In this document: in pieces, positions 1-6,083 of the stretch
Layout of the letters: each line of letters starts with the position of its first letter
Position numbering within the stretch: position 1 is the stretch's first letter
From: Myxococcales bacterium
Lineage (GTDB): Bacteria > Myxococcota > Bradymonadia > REDH01
DNA: 6,083 bases
Assembly (NCBI GenBank): GCA_018970625.1
Contig: JAGWVZ010000237.1
Coordinates: 1 to 6,083 of the forward strand
Direction: 5' to 3'
Made by a program: the position numbers and the translations under genes
The notes under the pieces: generated by a model
Told to the model about the DNA's origin: nothing
Database searches by the model: none
The model's input: the letters and a program-made list of their open reading frames with translations, nothing else

Positions 1-2
1 CA

Positions 3-1844
3 CCCCATCGACTGTGGTCAGGCCTCGCCGGTCTGATGTGCCTTACTGCGTGGGCTCTCGTACTCTGGCACAACGGCCTGTCACTTCCCGACCTGCTGTT
101 CCCGGGAAATGACACCCCCGAGCACATGTTTGGTGTGTCCGCAGTGGTCAATGGGGTCGATACGCTGGGACTGGACGAGCTCGTCGTCGAGTCAGGCCTC
201 CCCGCCACCTCCACCTCGGTCGTGTGGTTCGGCTGGGCGGCTCTGTTCGGAGGGTCGTCCACCGAGGGCCTGCGCTGGCTAACCTCTGTCTGGTTCGCCT
301 TCATCCTGGGCGGTCTACTCCTGGGGAGCTTTCAGGCTCGAAGCTCCAACTCTTCACACGATACCCCCATAGCTGCATGGTGGATCTGGCCTGCGCTGCT
401 CCCCCTGACGCTGTCGTGGCCATGGTACGCCGGGTTTATCAACTGGCTCCTCGCCATGGCCTTACTGATAGCCGCGCTACCCTCCCTGCTATGGAATACA
501 GCGCCACCTTCCAGACGACTGTTCCTGTGGTCGCTATTCCTTCTGTTTGTTGGCCACTTACATCTGTTTAGCGCGGTCCTCGCCGGAACGCTCCTGTTCG
601 TCCACGCGATTAGAACGGCGCCATCCATCCGTCAGGCGGTGGTGATGCTGGCCACGCTGGGAACACCCGTCCTGCTGCTGCAGCTCTACGTCTCGTCGTC
701 GTACACAGGGCCCGATGTGGCTGCAGAGTCGCTGACCAACACCGACTGGCGCTCTCCGCTTCAGACACTCGGCCCGTTTGGTATTGGTGGACCCTGGTGG
801 CGCTATGCGCCTGCCATCGCGCTGGCCGTGTGGGGTGCCTGGTGCAGTCTGCGAACCAGCACCGAGGCCTGGCGACGCAGCCTGGGGCTCTGGAGCCTTG
901 GAATGCTCGGCCTTGCCCTCGTACTCCCTCACTCACTGGCCAGCTGGGAGTTCTTTTGCCAGCGCTTTACGTGGTGCGGACTCGCAGGGCTGATCCTGTT
1001 GGTGCAACCGCAGAAGAAGTCGGTCCGCATCGCCCTGTTTGCTGCCGCTCTCGTGTGGTCCGCAGCAGCGCTCCACTGGTCGGCCCAGCTCGCACAAGCC
1101 TGGCAATCCGGCCCATGCGGACAACTCGCCGATGCCAGTGAACAGACGCGAGACCTGGTTCCGCCAACGGCCTACCGTGGTGTGGTCGCCGTCGGCTCCT
1201 GTCTCAGCCCCGGCTCTACCTACGATGAACCTACCCTGCCCGACCTCGTGTTTGCCTCGCATCTGGGGGCCCTGGTCGCCGCGCTCGAAGGCGGCGTTCC
1301 CATCGGGTTCGGCTTCGACAAAACGGTGCACTTCTGGATTCAACGCAGCGGCCCGCGCATACCCGGCTCTTTTCAGGTGCTCTTCAAGACACCTGATATT
1401 CTGCTGACACCCGGCCACGACCCAGCCACCATGGAAGTTGCAGCCGCGCACGCCAAGCTCGCTCAGGTCTTGTCTGTGTACGGCTCGCCCTACCTCGTCG
1501 CAGACGAGGCCACCGCCAACGCGATCTCGCGCTGGGGGTTCACTTCGGTGTACGCCAACGACCGACTGCACCGACTGCTCTGGCAGGGCTGTCCGCTCAC
1601 CCTGCACGTCATTGGTACTCAGCCATGGGCATGGCGTGGCGGCTGGATTCCCACTTCCGACCCCTGGCACAGCGGCGAGTATCCTGCCGGTACCACGGCA
1701 ACGCCCGTTCAGACCGTCGGATGCGGACCCGTCTGGGTGGAGATACGCGCACCCGACGGTTCACCCTGCGCCGAGGCCGACACCCACGGCTGGCAGGTGA
1801 TTGACACCCGCCGTGCGAATGACCTCCGGTGCACCCTCCCATAA
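3..1844 (+). CDS. Polytopic membrane protein, GT-C glycosyltransferase-like, 5' end cut by the window
   Basis: The frame is open from the window edge to TAA at 1842-1844. The first in-frame ATG (36) is a poor start: it has no Shine-Dalgarno sequence and would cut the first hydrophobic segment short (LWSGLAGL lies just before it), so the true start is probably upstream. Counting from that ATG (602 residues), hydrophobic helices lie near 1-11 (continuing upstream), 82-98, 114-130, 134-152, 161-190, 199-221, 256-275, 281-300, 311-323 and 329-348. A hydrophilic tail of about 250 residues follows, with cysteines at 361, 389, 519, 563, 578 and 599 that could form disulfides outside the cytoplasm. 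The first loop carries NDTPEHMFG, an acidic/His loop after helix 1 like those of GT-C glycosyltransferases, which use lipid-linked sugars. No specific family is recognised; the enzyme role is inference. It converges on the Mrp gene. Confidence 0.8.
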   Translation, partial: PHRLWSGLAGLMCLTAWALVLWHNGLSLPDLLFPGNDTPEHMFGVSAVVNGVDTLGLDELVVESGLPATSTSVVWFGWAALFGGSSTEGLRWLTSVWFAFILGGLLLGSFQARSSNSSHDTPIAAWWIWPALLPLTLSWPWYAGFINWLLAMALLIAALPSLLWNTAPPSRRLFLWSLFLLFVGHLHLFSAVLAGTLLFVHAIRTAPSIRQAVVMLATLGTPVLLLQLYVSSSYTGPDVAAESLTNTDWRSPLQTLGPFGIGGPWWRYAPAIALAVWGAWCSLRTSTEAWRRSLGLWSLGMLGLALVLPHSLASWEFFCQRFTWCGLAGLILLVQPQKKSVRIALFAAALVWSAAALHWSAQLAQAWQSGPCGQLADASEQTRDLVPPTAYRGVVAVGSCLSPGSTYDEPTLPDLVFASHLGALVAALEGGVPIGFGFDKTVHFWIQRSGPRIPGSFQVLFKTPDILLTPGHDPATMEVAAAHAKLAQVLSVYGSPYLVADEATANAISRWGFTSVYANDRLHRLLWQGCPLTLHVIGTQPWAWRGGWIPTSDPWHSGEYPAGTTATPVQTVGCGPVWVEIRAPDGSPCAEADTHGWQVIDTRRANDLRCTLP

Positions 1845-1856
1845 AGGAATAACGCC

Positions 1857-1934
1857 GGGCGCCAACATGTCGCGGGATGCGCCCATCAGGGCCATGCAAA
1901 GGCACAATCAGGCAGAAACAACGAGCGTTCTGCC
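1857..1934. terminator. Inverted repeats between convergent genes, putative two-way terminator
   Basis: The 102-bp spacer between the membrane-protein stop and the Mrp stop holds two perfect inverted repeats: GGGCGC (1857-1862) with GCGCCC (1879-1884), and GGCAGAA (1911-1917) with TTCTGCC (1928-1934, 10-nt loop). A third hairpin overlaps the end of the Mrp gene and is listed separately. Convergent genes usually need termination here. Neither stem is followed by a strong T-run on either strand, so a classic intrinsic terminator is not proven. Confidence 0.4.
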
Positions 1935-1937
1935 GCC

Positions 1938-1958
1938 CTGAAAGCCTTATCCTTTCAG
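1938..1958. terminator. Hairpin spanning the mrp stop codon
   Basis: CTGAAAG (1938-1944) and CTTTCAG (1952-1958) are perfect 7-base arms around a 7-base loop that contains the mrp stop codon (TAA, complement of 1947-1949). It could act together with the 1911-1934 stem in ending transcription or protecting the mrp mRNA 3' end. There is no T-run after it, so the role is inferred from position only. Confidence 0.35.
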
Positions 1959-3239
1959 GAACGAAAACAGCCCTTTGCGCCCTGCACCCGCCTCGCGCTC
2001 CACCGGCTTGGCCTGCGCGACCTTCTCGGCCAGCGCCGTAAACGCCCTGGCAACCGCGCCGTCAGGCTCGGCAACCACGACCGGGTTACCGTTGTCACCA
2101 CCGTACCGCACACGCTCATCCAGCGGGATTTCCCCCAGAAACGGCGTACCCAGGCGAGTCGCTTCGCGGCGTCCACCCTCGCGCCCAAAGATGTACACGC
2201 GCTCGTTTTCAGACAGCGCGCTCTCGAGCTCCGCCACGGCCTTCGCGTCGGCTCCCGATGCCTTCAGCTTCGCGATGGCCGCGTGCGACGCAGCGGCGCC
2301 CGGCCACTGGAACCACGCCATGTTCTCGACAATGCCGAGCACGTCGACGTTCAACGTGTTGAACATGCGCAGACCGCGCGCCGCGTCCACCAGCGCCAGA
2401 TCAGACGGGGTGGTCACGACCACGGCGCCGTCCACCGGAACCGTCTGTGCGAGAGACAGCTGTGCATCACCGGTGCCGGGCGGCATATCGACCACCAGGT
2501 AGTCCAGGCCGTTCCAGTCCACGTCCTGCAGAAACTGCCGGATGATGCCCGTGACGATCGGTCCACGCCAGATCACCGGGGTGTCGTCTTCCATCAGGAA
2601 GCCCAGCGACATGACCTTCATGCCGTGAATCTCGGGCGGCACAATGCGCTTGTTCTTCACATTCGGACGCTCGTTGATGCCGAGCAACGTCGGCAGGCTG
2701 GGTCCGTAAATGTCGATGTCCAGCAAGCCCGTGCGATAGCCGAGCCTTTGCAGGGCGAGCGCCAGATTGACCGCCACCGTCGATTTGCCGACGCCGCCCT
2801 TGCCCGAGGCGACCGCGATCACACGCCCGACGCCTTCGAGCGATTTCGAAGCCGGCACCGCGCCCGATTTGCCCGAGAGGCCCTTGGCCGGCTCATGGCT
2901 GTGACCATGATCATGGCCGTGGTCGTGTGAGTGGGCGTGCGCGTGACCTGCCGCAGCGGCCGGCGGTGCACCAGCGCCCTGCCCCTCCACAAAGCCGACG
3001 ACATTGATCTTCTTCGCGCCACCGATTTTTTCGACGGCGTCATGCACGTTGTCTTCGACGACCCAGCGCTCATCCTTGGGATAATTCGCTGGAAACGCGA
3101 TTTTGACGGTGACTTCGCCGCCCTGCACGGCCACATCTTCCACCATGTGGGCGTCAAGGAGTGTTTTTTTGGAGACGGGGTCCTCGATCATTCCAACGGC
3201 GTCGATGACGGCGCCCTTCAACTGCATATCGTCTGCCAT
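1947..3239 (-). CDS. mrp: Mrp/ApbC-family P-loop ATPase with DUF59-like N-domain and His-rich linker, cysteine-free
   Basis: Family role: cytosolic MinD/ParA-like ATPases that carry or transfer Fe-S clusters. Residues are counted from the GTG at 3245; I prefer the ATG at 3239 (two codons in), though no strong Shine-Dalgarno sequence decides it. A diverged MIP18/DUF59-like domain spans about 8-86. A linker at 101-117 has histidine at every second position (nine His). The ATPase domain runs from about 140 to 412: deviant Walker A GKGGVGKST (148-156), DIDIYGPSLP (176-185), WRGPI (226-230), VVDMPPGTGD (251-260), then GGRREATRLGTPFLGEIPLD (357-376). The odd part is after VENM (306-309), where family members normally have CPxC: here lies an Ala-rich insert (about 311-350), and the whole protein has no Cys. 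So family membership is clear, but normal Cys-ligated cluster carriage is not. It converges with the membrane-protein gene. Confidence 0.93.
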   Translation of the reverse strand: MADDMQLKGAVIDAVGMIEDPVSKKTLLDAHMVEDVAVQGGEVTVKIAFPANYPKDERWVVEDNVHDAVEKIGGAKKINVVGFVEGQGAGAPPAAAAGHAHAHSHDHGHDHGHSHEPAKGLSGKSGAVPASKSLEGVGRVIAVASGKGGVGKSTVAVNLALALQRLGYRTGLLDIDIYGPSLPTLLGINERPNVKNKRIVPPEIHGMKVMSLGFLMEDDTPVIWRGPIVTGIIRQFLQDVDWNGLDYLVVDMPPGTGDAQLSLAQTVPVDGAVVVTTPSDLALVDAARGLRMFNTLNVDVLGIVENMAWFQWPGAAASHAAIAKLKASGADAKAVAELESALSENERVYIFGREGGRREATRLGTPFLGEIPLDERVRYGGDNGNPVVVAEPDGAVARAFTALAEKVAQAKPVEREAGAGRKGLFSFLKG

Positions 3240-3309
3240 GATCACACACGGGTGTATCGGTCGTTTAAGGAAAGCGCGGGCAGCTTAGTGCCGTGTTGGC
3301 AATCCGCAA

Positions 3310-3330
3310 CCACGACGTTCGCCATCGTGG
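3310..3330. promoter_or_regulatory. Inverted repeat upstream of mrp, possible operator
   Basis: CCACGA (3310-3315) and TCGTGG (3325-3330) form perfect 6-base arms around 9 bases, about 70 bp upstream of the mrp start on the minus strand. Position suits a regulator site or a leader hairpin. I could not find a convincing -35/-10 pair nearby, and a 6-base dyad can occur by chance. Confidence 0.2.
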
Positions 3331-3372
3331 GTCAAGTGAGTCCACATTCGGCGCGGGCGTTCCGAACGCGAA

Positions 3373-3570
3373 GGGCCGACACAGAGGTCGGGCCCTACGG
3401 GTTTGGCCATCATTTCAGATGGTTGCGTCGTCCAGACAGGGCCGACACAGAGGTCGGCCCCTACGGGTTTGGCCATCATTTCAGGGGGTTGCGTCGCCCA
3501 CACAGGGCCGACACAGTGGTCGGCCCCTACGGGTTTGGTCATCATTTCAGATGGTTGCGTTGCACAGGCG
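3373..3570. repeat. Three tandem 66-bp hairpin repeats
   Basis: Units start at 3373, 3439 and 3505, each exactly 66 bp and nearly identical. Each opens with GGGCCGAC, a 6-base loop (ACAGAG, or ACAGTG in the third) and the complement GTCGGCCC, followed by CTACGGGTTTGG and a segment around CATCATTTCA. The first unit has one C-to-G change that puts a mismatch in its stem; units two and three keep a perfect 8-bp stem. In units one and three CATC and GATGG flank ATTTCA and could form a second small hairpin. The 66-bp period is a multiple of three and lacks stops in several frames, so it creates long but spurious reading frames. The minus-strand form, GTAGGGGCCGACC..., resembles dispersed palindromic repeats I have seen in many bacterial genomes; that link is from memory. 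Confidence 0.9.
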
Positions 3571-3580
3571 GTGCATGGCC
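3553..3580. repeat. 28-bp module, first copy (exact match at 3662-3689)
   Basis: This module follows the third 66-bp unit and is repeated without change after the fourth. It overlaps the last 18 bp of the third unit. The small dyad TGCAC-AGGCG-GTGCA (3561-3575) lies inside it. It marks the right border of the composite element and is useful for finding other copies in the genome. Confidence 0.85.
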
Positions 3581-3596
3581 GCGTCCGTACACCAGC

Positions 3597-3689
3597 GGCG
3601 TTCCGAACACGAAGGGCCGACACAGAGGTCGGCCCCTACGGGTTTGGCCATCATTTCAAGGGGTTGCGTTGCACAGGCGGTGCATGGCC
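3597..3689. repeat. Fourth repeat copy within a larger composite unit
   Basis: A fourth copy of the 66-bp repeat starts at 3614, 109 bp after the third. It sits in a composite block: a 17-bp lead GGCGTTCCGAACACGAA (3597-3613, matching 3356-3372 before copy one with one change), the 66-bp unit with a perfect stem, and a trailing 28-bp module at 3662-3689 that matches 3553-3580 exactly. The trailing module contains TGCAC/GTGCA, a 5-bp hairpin. So the region is two copies of one composite element, the left one having its core expanded to three. It ends 11 bp from the thiolase stop. Confidence 0.88.
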
Positions 3690-3700
3690 AGCGCTGCGGA

Positions 3701-4966
3701 CTAACGCGCGTTGTCGCGGACGACCATGCTGACGGTGGTGCGGTCGTCGCCGCCCATGTTGACGGTCAGGCCGTACTTCGGGCGGGTGGCAATCTGATAG
3801 TCGCCGCATTCGCCGCGCATCTGGCGGGCGATCTCGAAGACCTGCTTGATGCCGGTCGCGCCAACCGGGTGGCCGAACGCCAGCAGGCCGCCGCCCGTAT
3901 TGATGGGAATATCGCCGGTGAGCGACGTGCGCCCCTCTCGCGCCAGGGCGGCGCCCTGACCAAACTTCGCCAGCCCGATCGCTTCTGTCATGAGCACTTC
4001 CGTCACCGCAAAGCAGTCATGCACCTCGGCTACGCCAATGTCCGCGGGCGAAATGCCCACATCCGCGAAGTTCTCCGCGACGGCGCGAGCCGAGTTGTCC
4101 ATGCGTGTGTAGTCACGAACGCGGCCCAGCGCGGCGTTCGACTGCGCGTACGACACCAGCTCGATGGCTTCATCGGGGGTCTTGCCCAGCGCACGCAAAC
4201 CCTCTTCGCTCACCAGCACCATGGCCGCGCCGCCGTCCGACACCTGCGAGCAGTCACTGATCTTCAGGAACTCGCGGAACTCCGGGTTGGCAAGGAAGTA
4301 CGGGTTGGCGTCCGATGCTGCGCTGGCCTGCTCCAGACCAACCTTCACGGCCTTCATGTGCGCCAGCGGGTTGCGGTTGGCGTTCTCGTAGGCCTTCGCC
4401 ACGACGTAACCGATGTCGGCTTCGGTGGTTCCGGTTGCCTCGAAGTAGTGCTTTGCGCGACGGGCAAACATGGCCGGGAACGTGAACTCGTCCAGGCTGC
4501 GCTCCGACGCGTAGTGCGACGCGCGCGCCAGAAAGTCGGCACCCTCGCGGGCCGACACGGTCGTCTGCGCCTCGGCGCCCACAGCAAGAACAAAATCCCG
4601 CCCTGCAGCAATCGCTTCGATGGCCCCAATGACGGCGAGGCCTCCCGACGCACAGGCCCCTTCGACACGGGTGAAGGGCACTCCCTCAAGGGACGCGACG
4701 CCACGAGCGATCATCGAACCCAGATGCCCCTGCTGGTTAAACAGTTCGCCGGCGAAGTTGCCAACATACCCCTTCTGAATCTGTTCGGGCGACACACCTG
4801 CGTTTTGCAGCGCAAGCAGTGTCGCCTGAGTTAGATAGTCCTCGAGCGTGGGGTTTTCGCGCTTGCCGAAGTCCGGATGCTTCTTCCAGACAAAATCCGG
4901 GTGGTTCTTGCCAATAAATGCGGTGATGGCGCCGCCTGCGATGAAGACGCGACGATGCAGTTTCAT
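3701..4966 (-). CDS. SCP2-type thiolase (acetyl-CoA acetyltransferase family), complete
   Basis: A 421-residue protein of normal thiolase length. Visible motifs: VEGACASGG with the nucleophilic cysteine C105; CSQVSDGGAAMVL (239-251); HDCF (316-319), the form found in SCP2-type thiolases where this cysteine acts as the acid/base residue; GGGLLAFGHPVGATG (358-372) with catalytic H366; and MGGDD (404-408) in place of the CxG found near the C-terminus of classical thiolases. The set is therefore catalytically complete for the SCP2 subtype. Such enzymes cleave or condense 3-ketoacyl-CoA; the substrate is not readable here. The N-terminal NHPDF/KHPDF duplication matches, as far as I recall, deltaproteobacterial relatives. 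The ATG at 4966 has GGAG seven bases upstream, a good ribosome binding site. No DUF35 partner, hydratase or dehydrogenase gene is adjacent. The gene is divergent from the kinase-like gene. Confidence 0.93.
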   Translation of the reverse strand: MKLHRRVFIAGGAITAFIGKNHPDFVWKKHPDFGKRENPTLEDYLTQATLLALQNAGVSPEQIQKGYVGNFAGELFNQQGHLGSMIARGVASLEGVPFTRVEGACASGGLAVIGAIEAIAAGRDFVLAVGAEAQTTVSAREGADFLARASHYASERSLDEFTFPAMFARRAKHYFEATGTTEADIGYVVAKAYENANRNPLAHMKAVKVGLEQASAASDANPYFLANPEFREFLKISDCSQVSDGGAAMVLVSEEGLRALGKTPDEAIELVSYAQSNAALGRVRDYTRMDNSARAVAENFADVGISPADIGVAEVHDCFAVTEVLMTEAIGLAKFGQGAALAREGRTSLTGDIPINTGGGLLAFGHPVGATGIKQVFEIARQMRGECGDYQIATRPKYGLTVNMGGDDRTTVSMVVRDNAR

Positions 4967-5115
4967 TTTGTGCTCCGTATGGTTAGTGGTCGAGGTCTGT
5001 GAGTGTACGGCCCGCCGAGGCTAGGTCGTGTTTTGCCAAAGTCGAGTGCCGAATGCTGTGCTACGGCGTCGCCGTTGCTGCCGTTGTCGCGCAAGGCGTC
5101 CCTCCTTCGACCATC
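4967..5115. promoter_or_regulatory. Divergent intergenic region between thiolase and kinase-like gene
   Basis: The 149 bp between the two start codons must hold promoters for both genes unless transcription enters from elsewhere. It contains the dyad ACGGCG-T-CGCCGT (5063-5075), perfect 6-base arms around one base, a possible operator. The thiolase ribosome site GGAG lies at 4974-4977 (complement). I could not identify -35/-10 boxes with confidence. Confidence 0.35.
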
Positions 5116-6083
5116 ATGTCCGATACGCAACCCCATAATCATGACGCACCGCGCCCGACGCCCGAGGCAGCACCCGGAATGGTGGTCGCGGGGCGTTGGC
5201 GGCTGACGCAGGCGCTCAGCAGCGAGCCTGCGATCTGGGAGGCCACCGACGCTCGCCTCGATGACCGAAGGCTGTTGCTGGTCATTTTGCCCAGTGTGGA
5301 TGTTGCAACCGCAACGATCGCATGGGGCGCGCTGCAGTCCGGCACCCTGCTGACCCTGTTGGACGTGCACGGCTGGCCACCCGCCGGATCGGTTGGCGTT
5401 TTTTCGGTCCCGAACGACGCCACCCCGCGCTCGCGCACCCTGTTGTCGCGCGAAACGCTGGCCTCGCTTCTGTGCGAACATGCTACAACACTGCAGCACG
5501 CGCAGTCGTTACCTCTGGCTGTGCGCGTGTGCGCGACGGAAGATCCATGGGTCGCCACAGTGGGGTCGCCCAGACTTCTGGCTCTCCCGCTGCCTGCCTC
5601 CGCCGTTGACCAGGCTCGGCGTGAAGACCGCGAACAGTTCATTGTCTGGCTGGCGTCTGCCCTGCAGGGTTTTCAGGGCGGTAGTGCAGTCGAGGCGCTG
5701 GCGACTTTGCCCGACACCGTGCGACGCGTGGTCGAGCCATGGCTTCAGGAGCCCGGTCATTCCGGTTATGCCATCGACCCGGCAGCGCTGGCCTCGACGC
5801 TTCAGGTACAGGCGGCGCTGCCTCGTGCCCCCATCCCGGCCTCGCGAGCACCGCAGCGCCCTGCGCCCGCACCTACACCGTGGGGCGCTCGCCGAGCGAA
5901 GCTGAATCGTCGCCTCCGGCTGCAGCTCGCCACCCTGCTGTCGCTGGCGATCGTGGTGCCCATGACCTTCCATGTGCTGCTCAGCCAGCGGCTGTACCGC
6001 GACAGGGCGCTGAGTGGGCAACAGCCCATCCATCCCGCGGTGACTGAAGCACCTGCTTCAACCACCGTTGCGGTGTCGCCCCT
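5116..6083 (+). CDS. Degenerate Ser/Thr-kinase-like (pseudokinase) single-pass membrane protein, 3' end cut
   Basis: Reading from the ATG at 5116 gives 322 codons with no stop before the window edge. The N-terminus (1-22) is hydrophilic and Pro-rich. Residues 26-59 (GRWRLTQALSSEPAIWEATDA... onward) have the layout of a bacterial Ser/Thr kinase N-lobe, but the Gly-rich loop is replaced by SSEPAI and the VAIK lysine is absent (LLLVILP). Residues 113-158 look like the helix before the catalytic loop and what follows, yet there is no HRD and no DFG. Residues 172-231 resemble the end of a kinase C-lobe (LPDTVRRVVEPWLQEPGHSG). A Pro/Ala linker, a basic stretch RRAKLNRRLR (259-268), and a hydrophobic helix (about 269-290) follow, placing the N-part in the cytoplasm and the tail outside. 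The start is uncertain: no clear Shine-Dalgarno sequence, and ATG at 5053 and 5179 share the frame. The frame being real is well supported; the pseudokinase call is inference. Confidence 0.72.
   Translation, partial: MSDTQPHNHDAPRPTPEAAPGMVVAGRWRLTQALSSEPAIWEATDARLDDRRLLLVILPSVDVATATIAWGALQSGTLLTLLDVHGWPPAGSVGVFSVPNDATPRSRTLLSRETLASLLCEHATTLQHAQSLPLAVRVCATEDPWVATVGSPRLLALPLPASAVDQARREDREQFIVWLASALQGFQGGSAVEALATLPDTVRRVVEPWLQEPGHSGYAIDPAALASTLQVQAALPRAPIPASRAPQRPAPAPTPWGARRAKLNRRLRLQLATLLSLAIVVPMTFHVLLSQRLYRDRALSGQQPIHPAVTEAPASTTVAVSP

Larger units (their letters stand above)
3240..3700. other. 461-bp non-coding gap between thiolase 3' end and mrp start
   Basis: No credible gene lies here. 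The right two thirds (3356-3689) is the composite repeat block; the left part (3240-3355) is the upstream region of mrp, with a 21-bp dyad at 3310-3330. Reading frames that cross this gap on either strand are either antisense to mrp or the thiolase or are translations of the repeats. If the thiolase transcript reads through into mrp it must cross at least three strong GC-rich hairpins. Confidence 0.75.

Noticed and set aside
933..1670. Minus-strand 245-residue frame
   Set aside because: Antisense to the membrane-protein gene, with no domain signal, low hydrophobic patterning and Arg/Gly-heavy composition typical of a shadow frame.
3285..3623. Minus-strand 112-residue frame in the thiolase-mrp gap
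   Set aside because: Nearly all of it is the repeat unit translated; there is no ribosome site, no recognisable domain, and the composition is repeat-driven.
3373..3689. CRISPR array
   Set aside because: The 66-bp units are near-identical along their whole length with no variable spacers, and no cas gene is present.
3373..3689. Integron attC or phage attachment array
   Set aside because: No integrase, no conserved attC core sites and no cassettes between units; the pattern fits a REP-like repeat better.
2931..3704. Plus-strand 257-residue frame rich in GADTEVGPYGFGHHF repeats
   Set aside because: Its first part is antisense to the well-supported mrp gene and the rest is translation of the non-coding repeats.
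3293..4834. Plus-strand 513-residue frame
   Set aside because: It runs through the repeats and then antisense across the thiolase, whose motifs are unmistakable; GC-rich genes commonly leave long open antisense frames.
4963..5499. Minus-strand 178-residue frame upstream of the thiolase
   Set aside because: It overlaps the thiolase start and its ribosome site and lies antisense to the kinase-like gene; no recognisable motif.
5509..6033. Minus-strand 174-residue frame
   Set aside because: Antisense to the kinase-like frame, which has better protein features (membrane helix with flanking basic residues, kinase-like layout).

Overview
This is a GC-rich bacterial window with four protein-coding genes, two of them cut by the window edges, and one block of non-coding repeats. 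The likely source is a Gram-negative bacterium of a deltaproteobacterial/Myxococcota-like or Acidobacteriota-like lineage. That guess is weak: it rests on the GC-rich codon use, a thiolase resembling deltaproteobacterial ones, a degenerate Ser/Thr-kinase-like membrane protein, and a palindromic repeat of a kind common in such genomes. There is no rRNA or tRNA, no CRISPR array, no transposase and no phage gene.

Layout. (1) Positions 3-1844, + strand: the 3' part of a large polytopic membrane protein, about ten membrane helices followed by a roughly 250-residue extracytoplasmic domain; it looks GT-C glycosyltransferase-like. (2) 1845-1946: a convergent intergenic spacer with consecutive inverted repeats, probably serving as a two-way terminator. 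(3) 1947-3239, - strand: an Mrp/ApbC (Nbp35-type) P-loop ATPase with an N-terminal MIP18/DUF59-like domain and a histidine-rich linker. It contains no cysteine at all, so the family's Fe-S-binding CxxC is missing. (4) 3240-3700: a 461-bp non-coding gap, largely filled by four copies of a hairpin-forming repeat with a 66-bp period. (5) 3701-4966, - strand: a complete SCP2-type thiolase with its catalytic motifs intact. (6) 4967-5115: a divergent promoter region. (7) 5116 to the right edge, + strand: an open frame for a degenerate, kinase-like protein with one membrane helix, cut off by the window end.

The genes do not form an obvious pathway. The thiolase and mrp share a strand but are separated by the repeat block, so co-transcription is doubtful. 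The points most worth a second look are the cysteine-free Mrp with its His-rich linker, the dead-kinase-like membrane protein, and the repeat array. I see no clear multi-gene novel system.
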